Below, in pieces: positions 34,815 through 43,587 of a stretch of 64,000 nucleotides of DNA; the first letter of the stretch is position 1; each line of letters opens with the position of its first letter. Under the pieces are notes generated by a model. That model saw nothing but the letters and a program-made list of their open reading frames with translations, did no database searches and was not told the DNA's origin. The stretch comes from JAUIAS01 sp030425395 (GTDB taxonomy: Bacteria; Pseudomonadota; Alphaproteobacteria; Rhodobacterales; Rhodobacteraceae): NCBI GenBank assembly GCA_043553855.1, contig CP121336.1, positions 3,534,001 to 3,598,000 of the forward strand. Direction: 5' to 3'. The translations under genes were made by a program, and so were the position numbers.

Positions 34815-35542
34815 ACGCCCTCATCGACCAACTCGCTGCCCTCAGGCTTCATGGGATGGCAGCTTGCGCTCAGGATTTGCTTGCCGCGCGCACGCCACCC
34901 AGCCTGACAACAGCGCTGAAGACCTTGATCGAAGCCGAGACCAAAGAGCGGCGGGTGCGGTCCATCCAGTATCAGATGCGCATCGCGAAATTCCCCCACC
35001 ACAAGGACTTCGCTACCTTCGATTACAGCGCAGCGACCGTCACGAAAGGGCAGATCGACCCGTTTTGCTCAGGCCAGTTCACCGATGACGCGCACAACAT
35101 CATCCTCGTCGGTGGAACCGGCACCGGCAAGACGCACATTTCCATCGCGCTCGGGACCAATCTCGTCAATCGGGGTAAGCGGGTTCGCTTCTATAATGCC
35201 GTCGATCTGATCAATGCCCTCATTGCAGAGCAGGCCGAGGGCAACACCGGGAAGATCATCAAGCAACTGACCGCCCTGGATTGCGTCATCATCGACGAAC
35301 TCGGCTATATCCCGTTCCCGAAATCCGGCGGGTCGCTGCTGTTTCATCTGATTAGCAAGCTGTATGAAACCACCAGTGTCATCATCACGACGAACCTTGA
35401 ATTCGGCGAATGGGTGTCGGTGTTCGGCGATGCAAAGATGACCACCGCGCTGCTCGATCGTGTCACGCACCATTGCAGCATCATCGAGACCGGCAACACA
35501 TCCTACCGCTTCGCCCAAAGCAAATCTCGAACCAAATCCTGA
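34811..35542 (+). CDS. istB: IS21 helper ATPase IstB
   Basis: The 243-residue AAA+ ATPase has Walker A VGGTGTGKTHIS and Walker B CVIIDELGYIPF, followed by TTNLEFGEW (sensor region). It overlaps the istA stop by four bases. It appears intact. Confidence 0.93.
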   Translation: MNALIDQLAALRLHGMAACAQDLLAARTPPSLTTALKTLIEAETKERRVRSIQYQMRIAKFPHHKDFATFDYSAATVTKGQIDPFCSGQFTDDAHNIILVGGTGTGKTHISIALGTNLVNRGKRVRFYNAVDLINALIAEQAEGNTGKIIKQLTALDCVIIDELGYIPFPKSGGSLLFHLISKLYETTSVIITTNLEFGEWVSVFGDAKMTTALLDRVTHHCSIIETGNTSYRFAQSKSRTKS

Positions 35543-35655
35543 AACAGAAAAAGCAAAGCCCACAGACGAGCCTGCTATATGGGGGCCGCTCGCCTGTGGG
35601 CTTTGCTCTCCCAGAGGTGGGTCATTTTTAAATGATCACACTGGGTCAGTTATGA

Positions 35656-36006
35656 ATGCAGATTGACAGTCATCAGACGAATGGTTGCTTTGTCGAAGAA
35701 ATCGCATCGGCGTTAAAACGGTCGCTCGGCGACAGTCGGGCGGGTGTGAAGACTGTGGCGGCCTGGACGGGTGCCAACGAGAAGACGGTGAAGAACTGGT
35801 TCTCGGGCACCTACGGCCCGAGTGGCGCGCACCTGATTGCGCTGTCGCGGCACTCTGATGAGGTGCTGGGTGCGTTCCTGGCCATGGCAGGGCGCGAGGA
35901 TCTGATGGTGGCCATCAAGCTCGCGGCTGCCGAAGACGCGATTTCGGATCTGCTTGATGCCGTGCGTCAGCTTGGTGGGGACGACCCAGGCGGCAGGGTC
36001 AGCTGA
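35656..36006 (+). CDS. Small helix-turn-helix protein with its start supplied by IS21
   Basis: The 116-residue frame contains VKTVAAWTGANEKTVKNWFS, a clear HTH-like core, followed by TYGPSGAHLIALSRHSDEVL and a helical C-terminus. Proteins like this occur on integrative elements and plasmids of related bacteria. The first four or five codons, including the ATG, lie inside the right end of the IS21 element, so the native start was replaced. The frame may be expressed from the IS or may be a remnant. Confidence 0.6.
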   Translation: MQIDSHQTNGCFVEEIASALKRSLGDSRAGVKTVAAWTGANEKTVKNWFSGTYGPSGAHLIALSRHSDEVLGAFLAMAGREDLMVAIKLAAAEDAISDLLDAVRQLGGDDPGGRVS

Positions 36007-36732
36007 TCAGTTGAGCGAACTGAAAGCTATTGTCCCTCAATGGCGCGCAGGATTTCGAAGCGATCCCGTACGGTGGAAACCTGCACAGGAGAGAGTTGGG
36101 CGCGTGAGCCATTCCCTCCGCCATTATCCCCATTGCGAACCAGTGACACCGCCCTGACGGGCACGGATTTTTCCGTGTTATCAAAGGGGTTTACGGGAAA
36201 TGACCGAACCTCATAGACGCGCCGCCTAGCCGAAGCTGGGCTCAGAATGGCCCTCAGTCTCAGTTTGGGCGAACCTAGGCCATTCCGGCTCGGCACGTTT
36301 TCCTATTAGATTTCAATCCTCTGCCGCCGAACCCCGCCAAAACCCAATCGCGCGATCCGAATGATATGAATGGCAACATAGAAAGAACACACGGTAGGCG
36401 CGTTGCTTGAGATGCCAGCGTAAAGTTGCGGATTGCTTGGGTGGTTTCGCATCCCAATCCCCCGTCGAAACCCGTGATGAAGAACCGTCTGGCACCGCTG
36501 GCGATTCAGGGACCCCGGATCGCCTCAATCTGGTGCAGAGGCCATACGGCGGCCTCGCAAAGGCGCGTCCTTCGAGCAGGATGGACATGTGCCGATGTCA
36601 TCTTGCGAGCGGAGTGCGAGCTACCGTTGCGAGAGACCGAGCAATGATCGGCTGGCCAAAGGTGTAGGTCACACTTGTTCTGTGTGCTTTGTTGGTTATT
36701 TTGAACACAGGAAAGATAACATTAGCAGCGCG
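36007..36732. other. 726-bp stretch without a clear gene
   Basis: I see no supported gene. Several frames of 60-90 codons overlap on both strands without families. A plus-strand frame ending at 36647 reads plausibly as protein (GPRIASIWCRGHTAASQRRV) but has no start evidence. A CACAC-(7)-GTGTG inverted repeat at about 36668-36686 and TTATTTTGAACACAGGAAAG before 36733 may belong to the ParD promoter. Confidence 0.4.
36106..36123 (+). repeat. att-like repeat, left copy
   Basis: GAGCCATTCCCTCCGCCA matches 17 of 18 bases of the site at 45493-45510. It resembles a tRNA 3' end with CCA. No tRNA body precedes it. A match of this length can arise by chance in 64 kb. Confidence 0.3.
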
Positions 36733-36987
36733 ATGTCCCGAACGACAACGATGACCGTCCGCCTTGGTGGGGCTTTGAGCGAATTCGTATCCGCCAATGT
36801 GGGCGATGACGGGTCTTACGAGAACGTCAGCGAATACATCTGTGACCTAATCCGCCGGGACAAGGAGAGAGCGGAGCAGGAAGCATTCAGCAGGTTGAAG
36901 GCCGAGTTGACGCATGCCTTCTCCGCGCCGGAGGACTCCTATCAGTCGCTGACGGCGGCCGAGGTAATCGCGCGGAATCGGGCCTGA
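36733..36987 (+). CDS. ParD-like antitoxin without its toxin
   Basis: The 84-residue protein has a ribbon-helix-helix N-terminus (TMTVRLGGALSEFVSANVGD, then YENVSEYICDLIRRDKERAE) and a C-terminal toxin-wrapping tail (SLTAAEVIARNRA), as in ParD-family type II antitoxins. I chose ATG 36733, preceded by AGGAAAG some 20 bases upstream. A ParE toxin gene should follow immediately, but the next sequence is a short spacer and then an IS3 element, so the toxin was probably lost through that insertion. Confidence 0.75.
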   Translation: MSRTTTMTVRLGGALSEFVSANVGDDGSYENVSEYICDLIRRDKERAEQEAFSRLKAELTHAFSAPEDSYQSLTAAEVIARNRA

Positions 36988-37062
36988 CCCGGTGCCCGCT
37001 GGACGCGTCGCGGTTTGATGCCGCTCCTTTGATAGCATTTATTGCAGCAAAGGAGACAAACT

Positions 37063-37338
37063 ATGGGACTGAAGCGAACGGACGAGTTTCGCGCTGATGC
37101 GGTGCGGATCGCACTGACCAGCGGGCTGACACGCAAACAGGTGGCATCAGATTTGGGCGTTGGCCTTTCGACGCTGAACAAGTGGGTGACGGCGCATCGT
37201 GACACCGATGTTGTGTCGGACAAGGATCTGGACCTCGCCCGTGAAAACGAGCGACTTCGACGGGAGAACCGTATTCTCAAGGAGGAGAGGGATATTCTAA
37301 AAAAGGCCACAGCCTTCTTCGCGAGCCAAAAGCCATGA
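37063..37338 (+). CDS. IS3 transposase OrfA
   Basis: The 91-residue protein has an HTH (DEFRADAVRIALTSGLTRKQ, then VASDLGVGLSTLNKWV) and a leucine zipper (LARENERLRRENRILKEERD). A slippery A-AAA-AAG heptamer at about 37290 lets ribosomes shift -1 into orfB to make the OrfAB transposase. Starts at ATG 37063 after AAAGGAG. Confidence 0.92.
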   Translation: MGLKRTDEFRADAVRIALTSGLTRKQVASDLGVGLSTLNKWVTAHRDTDVVSDKDLDLARENERLRRENRILKEERDILKKATAFFASQKP

Positions 37339-38192
37339 GGTTCCGGTTCATTGAAGAGCATGGCTGCGAATTCCCAATCAACCGCCTTTGCCAGGTTCTG
37401 GACGTCAGCGCTCGCGGACTGCGTGCCTATCGCAGCCGTCCAGCCAGTCAAAGACAGCGAACCGATCTCGTGGTTCTGGCTCACATCAAAGAGCAATCCC
37501 GTCTCAGCTTGGGCAGCTATGGTCGGCCACGGATAACGGAAGAACTGAAAGAGCTTGGCTTAAACGTCGGTCATCGCCGTGTCGGTCGGCTGATGCGTGA
37601 GAATGGCATACGGGTTGAAAGATCCAAGAAATACAAGGTCACGACTGACAGCAACCACGCCTTCAACATCGCGCCGAACCTGTTGAACCGGGACTTCCGC
37701 GCAGATCGCCCGAACCAGAAATGGGCAGGTGACATCAGCTATGTCTGGACGCGTGAGGGATGGTTGTATCTGGCAGTGATCCTGGACCTGCATTCCCGGC
37801 GCGTCATCGGTTGGGCGGTCAGCAACAGGATGAAGCGTGATCTCGCAATCCGGGCATTGAAGATGGCCGTGGCACTGCGGCAACCGCCCAAAGGATGCAT
37901 CCATCACACGGATCGCGGCAGCCAATACTGTTCTCACGATTATCAAAAGCTCCTGCGCCAGCATGGGTTACAGGTATCGATGAGCGGTAAAGGCAATTGT
38001 TATGACAACGCGGCGGTCGAAACCTTCTTCAAAACAATCAAGGCTGAGCTAATCTGGCGCCGGTCTTGGCTAACGCGACGGGCAGCAGAGATGGCAATCT
38101 TCAACTACATAAACGGCTTCTACAATCCGCGCCGCCGTCACTCAGCACTGGGCTGGAAAAGCCCTGTCGCGTTCGAACGGAAAGTGGCTTAA
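37335..38192 (+). CDS. IS3 transposase OrfB (DDE integrase domain)
   Basis: The 285-residue protein has an HTH_21-like part (SYGRPRITEELKELGLNVGH) and the rve integrase core: KWAGDISYVWTREGWLYLAV (first Asp), HHTDRGSQYCS (second Asp), NCYDNAAVETFFKTIKAE (Glu). It overlaps orfA by four bases in the -1 frame. Intact. Confidence 0.94.
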   Translation: MRFRFIEEHGCEFPINRLCQVLDVSARGLRAYRSRPASQRQRTDLVVLAHIKEQSRLSLGSYGRPRITEELKELGLNVGHRRVGRLMRENGIRVERSKKYKVTTDSNHAFNIAPNLLNRDFRADRPNQKWAGDISYVWTREGWLYLAVILDLHSRRVIGWAVSNRMKRDLAIRALKMAVALRQPPKGCIHHTDRGSQYCSHDYQKLLRQHGLQVSMSGKGNCYDNAAVETFFKTIKAELIWRRSWLTRRAAEMAIFNYINGFYNPRRRHSALGWKSPVAFERKVA

Positions 38193-38224
38193 CGAGCACT
38201 TGGGGCGGCACGAATACGTGACAG

Positions 38225-38364
38225 GTCCATTATCCCCGCCATCGTCGGCGGTACTGGTGGTTGGAACCAGATACGGGTTTCTTGAGCGGTGCGATGGATC
38301 GCCAAGACGCGACCCTTCGGGGTCTGAAACCCGACGACGTAGTCTGTTGCTGCCTTGGCAGCCA
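38225..38364 (-). pseudogene. Unidentified coding remnant between two IS elements
   Basis: On the minus strand, about 45 codons read DYVVGFQTPKGRVLAIHRTA, then ETRIWFQPPVPPTM, with natural-looking codon use and no stop. It is cut by the IS256 end at 38365 and by the IS3 end at 38213. I do not recognise the family. Confidence 0.4.
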
Positions 38365-38419
38365 GGGAGTGTCATGAAGTCTGTGTATCTGGTCCGGCCC
38401 ATGCGGGTTTCAGATACGG

Positions 38420-39329
38420 TCACGCATTGAAGCGTTCGTCGAACATGATAGCGAATTGATTGCGGGCGGCAAACCACTCTCGGACATTCCGTCCTCCTTT
38501 CTTGAAGTTGCGGATGGCCAGGTAGATCAGCTTCGTCGCGGCCTCCTCGGTTGGGAATGAACCGCGCGTCTTGATCGATTTCCGGATTACCCGGTTCAGG
38601 CTTTCGATGGCATTGGTGGTGTAGATGATCTTGCGGATCGCGGGATCGAAAGCGAAGAACGGGATTACCTCCTGCCATGCTCTCCGCCATGCCGGGGCAA
38701 TCGAGGCGTATTTCTTGGCCCATTTTTCCTCAAAGGCGTCCAGCTCAGCGGCAGCCTGTTCGGCCGTCGGGGCACCGTATATCAGGCGAAGGTCGGCGGC
38801 CACCGCCTTGCGATCCTTCCAGGCGCAGAAGTTCAGAGAATGGCGCACCAGATGCACGATGCAGGTCTGGACCGCGGCGTCCGGGAAAGCGGCTGTGATG
38901 GCCTCGGGAAAGCCCTTCAGCCCATCTACGACCGCGATCAGCACGTCCTGAACCCCGCGGTTCTTCAGTTCGTTCATCACAGACAGCCAGAACTTGGCAC
39001 CTTCGTTGTCGGCAATCCAGAGGCCGAGAACCTCGCGGACGCCGTCTCTGCTGACGCCCAAGGCCACGTAGACGGCCTTGTTCTTGACCATGCGGCTGTC
39101 AGCGTCGCGGATTTTGACCCGGAGCGCGTCGAATATCACGATGGGATACATCCGCTCCAGCGCCCGGGATTGCCATTCGCGAACCTCGTCCAACACAGCG
39201 TCGGTAACCCGGCTGATCAGGTCTGGAGAAACCTGTAGGCCGTAGACGTCCTCAAGGTGGGCGCGGATGTCACGGACCGTCAAGCCAGCGGCATAGAGAC
39301 CGATGATTTTGTCATCTATTCCGTCGATC
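38420..39329 (-). pseudogene. IS256 transposase (element 2), C-terminal part
   Basis: The sequence from GIDDKIIGLYAAGLTVRDIR to MFDERFNA is identical to the intact transposase at 39792, with YTTNAIESLNRVIRKSIKTR conserved. The gene is cut at 39330; a longer frame running to 39733 continues through the inserted IS66 end and is an artefact. The N-terminal part is at 43070-43382. Confidence 0.9.
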
Positions 39330-39736
39330 GTAAGCGTCCGGCCTTCCTGCTCTGACGCGCCATAGAGTGTGTTGATAAGTGTCCACCATTGATAGTGGAC
39401 ATCTTGAGGGCAGATATGGCGGGTAAGAAGGGTCAGAAGAAGCGGTTCTGGTCGGATGAGGAGAAGGTGTCGATCTGCGCGCAAACATGTGCGCCGGGTG
39501 TTTCGGTCGCGCAAGTTGCCCGACGTTACGCAATGAACACTAATCTGATCCACAAATGGCTGCGTGATCCCAAGTTTGCGCCGGATCCGGAGATCGTTGA
39601 AGAACAGGTTGCTGCGACGCCATGCTTTCTCCCGGTCGAGATTGTGGACCGGCCTCAGACCAAAGACACGGCCCCAACAACTGACGCCAAGTCCGCACAA
39701 AGCACGATTGAGATCGATATCGCAGGCGGTCACCGT

Positions 39737-41069
39737 GGGAGTGTCATGAAGTCTGTGTATCTGGTCCGGCCCATGCGGGTTTCAGATACGGTCACGCATT
39801 GAAGCGTTCGTCGAACATGATAGCGAATTGATTGCGGGCGGCAAACCACTCTCGGACATTCCGTCCTCCTTTCTTGAAGTTGCGGATGGCCAGGTAGATC
39901 AGCTTCGTCGCGGCCTCCTCGGTTGGGAATGAACCGCGCGTCTTGATCGATTTCCGGATTACCCGGTTCAGGCTTTCGATGGCATTGGTGGTGTAGATGA
40001 TCTTGCGGATCGCGGGATCGAAAGCGAAGAACGGGATTACCTCCTGCCATGCTCTCCGCCATGCCGGGGCAATCGAGGCGTATTTCTTGGCCCATTTTTC
40101 CTCAAAGGCGTCCAGCTCAGCGGCAGCCTGTTCGGCCGTCGGGGCACCGTATATCAGGCGAAGGTCGGCGGCCACCGCCTTGCGATCCTTCCAGGCGCAG
40201 AAGTTCAGAGAATGGCGCACCAGATGCACGATGCAGGTCTGGACCGCGGCGTCCGGGAAAGCGGCTGTGATGGCCTCGGGAAAGCCCTTCAGCCCATCTA
40301 CGACCGCGATCAGCACGTCCTGAACCCCGCGGTTCTTCAGTTCGTTCATCACAGACAGCCAGAACTTGGCACCTTCGTTGTCGGCAATCCAGAGGCCGAG
40401 AACCTCGCGGACGCCGTCTCTGCTGACGCCCAAGGCCACGTAGACGGCCTTGTTCTTGACCATGCGGCTGTCAGCGTCGCGGATTTTGACCCGGAGCGCG
40501 TCGAATATCACGATGGGATACATCCGCTCCAGCGCCCGGGATTGCCATTCGCGAACCTCGTCCAACACAGCGTCGGTAACCCGGCTGATCAGGTCTGGAG
40601 AAACCTGTAGGCCGTAGACGTCCTCAAGGTGGGCGCGGATGTCACGGACCGTCAAGCCAGCGGCATAGAGACCGATGATTTTGTCATCTATTCCGTCGAT
40701 CCGGGTCTGGCCTTTCTTGACCAGTGCAGGCTCGAAACTGCCGTCCCGGTCACGCGGCACGGCGATTGGCACCTCGCCGTCCTGACCCTTCAGCCGCTTA
40801 CTGGCTGTGCCGTTGCGCCGGTTGGACTGACCAAGAGGAGCATCCTTGCCTTCTTCATAACCAAGATGCGCGGTCAGCTCAGCTCCCAGCATGCGTTCCA
40901 TCAACTTGATCCTGAGCTCTTTCATCAGCCCGGTATCGCCAAGCAGATCTTCAGGCCGTTCGCAGCCCTTCAAAAGTTCGTCCAGTAATTCCTTGGAAAT
41001 CGTCATCGTCCTTGCTCCTCTCAGGAAGCATGGACCAAAGCGCAGTTACACAGAAGATCGGACACTCTC
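39737..41069 (-). mobile_element. IS256-family element 3, complete, inside IS66 element D
   Basis: The 1333-bp element has ends GGGAGTGTC and GACACTCTC and target duplication GTCACCGT (39729-39736 and 41070-41077). It matches element 2 wherever I compared them, so it inserted recently. Confidence 0.93.
39792..41006 (-). CDS. IS256-family transposase, complete
   Basis: The 404-residue transposase begins MTISKELLDELLKGCERPED and carries the IS256 DDE pattern: IVIFDALRVKIRDADSRMVK (first Asp), VLIAVVDGLKGFPEAITAAF (second Asp), YTTNAIESLNRVIR (Glu). Full length for the family and without damage. It is likely the source of activity for the related copy around it. Confidence 0.95.
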   Translation of the reverse strand: MTISKELLDELLKGCERPEDLLGDTGLMKELRIKLMERMLGAELTAHLGYEEGKDAPLGQSNRRNGTASKRLKGQDGEVPIAVPRDRDGSFEPALVKKGQTRIDGIDDKIIGLYAAGLTVRDIRAHLEDVYGLQVSPDLISRVTDAVLDEVREWQSRALERMYPIVIFDALRVKIRDADSRMVKNKAVYVALGVSRDGVREVLGLWIADNEGAKFWLSVMNELKNRGVQDVLIAVVDGLKGFPEAITAAFPDAAVQTCIVHLVRHSLNFCAWKDRKAVAADLRLIYGAPTAEQAAAELDAFEEKWAKKYASIAPAWRRAWQEVIPFFAFDPAIRKIIYTTNAIESLNRVIRKSIKTRGSFPTEEAATKLIYLAIRNFKKGGRNVREWFAARNQFAIMFDERFNA

Positions 41070-41139
41070 GTCACCGTCTAAGGATCATTGGCGGTTATGA
41101 TCCCGAAGCCTTGGCCCATCTGATCCGGGGCCTTTCTGC

Positions 41140-41487
41140 ATGATCCCTGTTCCGGCGAACACACGGGTCTGGCTTGCGGCTGGCGTGACCGACATGCGGC
41201 GTGGGTTCACGACGCTGGCAGCCCAAGCGGAGCAAACACTGAAGCAAGATCCGTTCACAGGGCATCTGTTCGTCTTCCGTGGACGTCGCGGTGACCTGAT
41301 CAAGATCATCTGGTGGGATGGACAAGGTGCGTGCCTGTTCAGCAAGCGACTTGAGAAGGGTCGGTTTGTCTGGCCATCGGCCAAAGAAGGCAAGATCGCC
41401 CTGACCGCTGCGCAGTTGGCGATGCTGTTGGAAGGTATCGACTGGCGTCTGCCACAACGCAGTTGGACACCACTCAAGGCGGGATAA
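41140..41487 (+). CDS. tnpB: IS66 accessory protein TnpB (element D)
   Basis: The 115-residue protein has the TnpB motifs VWLAAGVTDMRRGFTTLAAQ, FRGRRGDLIKIIWWDGQGAC and WPSAKEGKIALTAAQLAMLL. It overlaps the tnpA stop by four bases. Intact. Confidence 0.93.
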   Translation: MIPVPANTRVWLAAGVTDMRRGFTTLAAQAEQTLKQDPFTGHLFVFRGRRGDLIKIIWWDGQGACLFSKRLEKGRFVWPSAKEGKIALTAAQLAMLLEGIDWRLPQRSWTPLKAG

Positions 41488-41547
41488 ATCGGCAATACAC
41501 GCACATGCAGGATTCCCGTTGGACCCTTGTTTTGCTATGTTTTGACC

Positions 41548-43047
41548 ATGCTGAACGTCGACAAAACCCTGCCGAAAGACCCTGATGAACTGCGACAGTT
41601 CACAGCACTTTTGCTGGCCGAAGTGAGGTCACAGGCTGTGCTGATTGAGAAGTTGCGCCATCAATTGGCCGGTCAACGCCATCACCGGTTCGGATCGTCA
41701 TCAGAAAGCATTGAACAACTGCAACTGGCCTTGGAAACGAGCGAGATCGCGGTTGCCAAGATGACCGCGAAGCTGCGCCTTCCCGATGAGGAGCCGAAGG
41801 ATAAACCCAAACGCCGCCCGATCCCCGATCACATCCCGCGCATGGAAGTCGAATTGACCACGGGCGATGATGATTGCGCCCATTGCAGTGGTGGATTGCG
41901 TCGTCTCGGAGAAGATGTGACCGAAGAGTTGGAATACGTTCCCGGCCGGTTCATCGTAAACCGCATCGTGCGACCGCGCTTTGCCTGTTCGGGCTGTGAA
42001 GCGTTCACACAAGCCGCATTACCATCACGCCCAATCGAACGTGGACGTCCAGGTCCCGGCCTGCTGGCGCATGTACTGGTCAACAAATACGCGGACCACC
42101 TGCCGCTCTATCGCCAAAGCGGAATCTTTGAGCGCGACGGGATCGACATTGATCGCTCCACGCTGGCCGATTGGGTTGGCAAGTCCACAGCACTTTTGGA
42201 ACCACTTGCTGATGCGATCGGACGGCATGTGCTCGCGGGACAGGCCATCTTCGCAGACGACACGCCCGTGAAGATGCTGGCCCCCGGCACCGGTAAAACC
42301 GCGACGGCGCGGTTATGGGCATATGGCCGAGATGAACGGCCCTGGGGCAGTGATGTCCCGCCTGCCAGTTGGTATCAGTTCTCGCCTGATCGCAAAGGGC
42401 AGCATCCCAAAGACCATCTCGCAAAGTATGAAGGCTGGATGCATGCAGACGGCTACGCCGGGTTCGAGGACCTCTATCGTTCCGGCGACATCCGAGAGGT
42501 TGCCTGCATGGCGCATGTCAGGCGCAAGTTCGTCGATATCCACCGCGCTCAAGGCTCGGCCATCGCGGACGAGGCCATCCAGCGCATCGCGCAACTCTAC
42601 GCAGTCGAGAAGGAGGCACGCGGGTCGCCGCCGGATAAACGCATCGAACTCCGACAAGCGAAGGCAAAGCTGGTTTTTGATGACCTGGAAGTCTGGCTGC
42701 ACGCCCAACTGCCCAGTATCTCTGGCAAATCGCCGCTAGCAGGTGCAATCCGCTATGCCCTGACGCGCATGGCGCGGCTGCGGCCCTACCTCGATCACGG
42801 CATCTTGGAACTGGACAACAACACCGCCGAACGGGCCATGCGGGCCGTTGCTATTGGTCGCAAAAACTACCTGTTCGTTGGATCACAAACCGGCGGCAAG
42901 GCCGCCGCTATCGCCTACACCCTGATCGAAACTGCCAAACTGAACGGTATCGATCCGCAGGCATGGTTGGCCGATACGCTCGCTCGCATTCCAGACTACA
43001 AGATCAACCGTGTTGATGATCTGCTGCCTTGGAAAACCACACCATAG
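41548..43047 (+). CDS. tnpC: IS66 transposase TnpC (element D)
   Basis: The 499-residue protein has an N-terminal coiled part (QFTALLLAEVRSQAVLIEKL), a DDCAHCSGGLRRLGED zinc-like site, LLAHVLVNKYADHLPLYRQS, a DDE core (FADDTPVKMLAPGTGKT; MHADGYAGFEDL; LELDNNTAERAMRAV) and the tail VDDLLPWKTTP. I chose ATG 41548 (MLNVDKTLP); an upstream ATG at 41527 is in frame. Intact. Confidence 0.93.
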   Translation: MLNVDKTLPKDPDELRQFTALLLAEVRSQAVLIEKLRHQLAGQRHHRFGSSSESIEQLQLALETSEIAVAKMTAKLRLPDEEPKDKPKRRPIPDHIPRMEVELTTGDDDCAHCSGGLRRLGEDVTEELEYVPGRFIVNRIVRPRFACSGCEAFTQAALPSRPIERGRPGPGLLAHVLVNKYADHLPLYRQSGIFERDGIDIDRSTLADWVGKSTALLEPLADAIGRHVLAGQAIFADDTPVKMLAPGTGKTATARLWAYGRDERPWGSDVPPASWYQFSPDRKGQHPKDHLAKYEGWMHADGYAGFEDLYRSGDIREVACMAHVRRKFVDIHRAQGSAIADEAIQRIAQLYAVEKEARGSPPDKRIELRQAKAKLVFDDLEVWLHAQLPSISGKSPLAGAIRYALTRMARLRPYLDHGILELDNNTAERAMRAVAIGRKNYLFVGSQTGGKAAAIAYTLIETAKLNGIDPQAWLADTLARIPDYKINRVDDLLPWKTTP

Positions 43048-43069
43048 GGCAGTCAGACCGGACGCTTAC

Positions 43070-43382
43070 CGTCGATCCGGGTCTGGCCTTTCTTGACCAG
43101 TGCAGGCTCGAAACTGCCGTCCCGGTCACGCGGCACGGCGATTGGCACCTCGCCGTCCTGACCCTTCAGCCGCTTACTGGCTGTGCCGTTGCGCCGGTTG
43201 GACTGACCAAGAGGAGCATCCTTGCCTTCTTCATAACCAAGATGCGCGGTCAGCTCGGCTCCCAGCATGCGTTCCATCAACTTGATCCTGAGCTCTTTCA
43301 TCAGCCCGGTATCGCCAAGCAGATCTTCAGGCCGTTCGCAGCCCTTCAAAAGTTCGTCCAGTAATTCCTTGGAAATCGTCAT
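43070..43382 (-). pseudogene. IS256 transposase (element 2), N-terminal part
   Basis: The first about 103 residues (MTISKELLDELLKGCERPED to RIDG) match the intact copy at 39792. The gene is then interrupted by IS66 element D at 43069. It rejoins 38420-39329 in the undisturbed element. Confidence 0.92.
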
Positions 43383-43587
43383 CGTCCTTGCTCCTCTCAG
43401 GAAGCATGGACCAAAGCGCAGTTACACAGAAGATCGGACACTCTCTGGCTGGCTTGCCATACCGCGTGAAAAGGAATTGTTCGGCATCACTTGGAGGCAG
43501 GGTCATTCCGCGACCCCCGCCTCATAGAAGTGGCCCGCGACGCCAGCGCTTTTTGAAATATAGTCTAGGGCCAATCTAAATCTCCGG

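Larger units (their letters stand above)
33196..35668 (+). mobile_element. IS21-family element 2
   Basis: The 2473-bp element has ends TGTGAATCGGCAT at 33196 and ATGCAGATTGACA ending 35668, plus GTGACCCA/TGGGTCA-type repeats near both ends. istA and istB overlap by four bases. No matching target duplication is seen (GTGACC on the left, GTCATC on the right), which suggests that one flank has been rearranged. Confidence 0.87.
37016..38213 (+). mobile_element. IS3-family element
   Basis: Imperfect inverted ends TGATGCCGCTCC (37016) and GGGGCGGCACGA (ending 38213) flank orfA and orfB. The exact boundaries are uncertain by a few bases, and I cannot fix a target duplication. Confidence 0.8.
39416..41143 (+). 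pseudogene. IS66 tnpA (element D), split by IS256
   Basis: The first part (MAGKKGQKKRFWSDEEKVSI, then VSVAQVARRYAMNTNLIHKW) runs to IDIAGGHR at about 39736. After the IS256 copy the frame resumes at 41070 as RLRIIGGYDPEALAHLIRGL and stops at 41143. GTCACCGT is duplicated on both sides. Otherwise undamaged. Confidence 0.88.
39330..43069 (+). mobile_element. IS66-family element D, interrupted by IS256 element 3
   Basis: The ends are GTAAGCGTCCGG at 39330 and CCGGACGCTTAC ending 43069, with target duplication CGTCGATC at 39322-39329 and 43070-43077. It carries tnpA (split by IS256 at 39737-41069), tnpB and tnpC on the plus strand. Net length is about 2.4 kb. Confidence 0.92.
38365..43445 (-). 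mobile_element. IS256-family element 2, interrupted by IS66 element D
   Basis: The ends are GGGAGTGTC at 38365 and GACACTCTC ending 43445. The transposase gene is split by an IS66 element (39330-43069), with an 8-bp duplication CGTCGATC on each side. The flanks (GGCAGCCA on the left, TGGCTGGC on the right) do not repeat directly; they are nearly inverse to each other. Confidence 0.88.
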
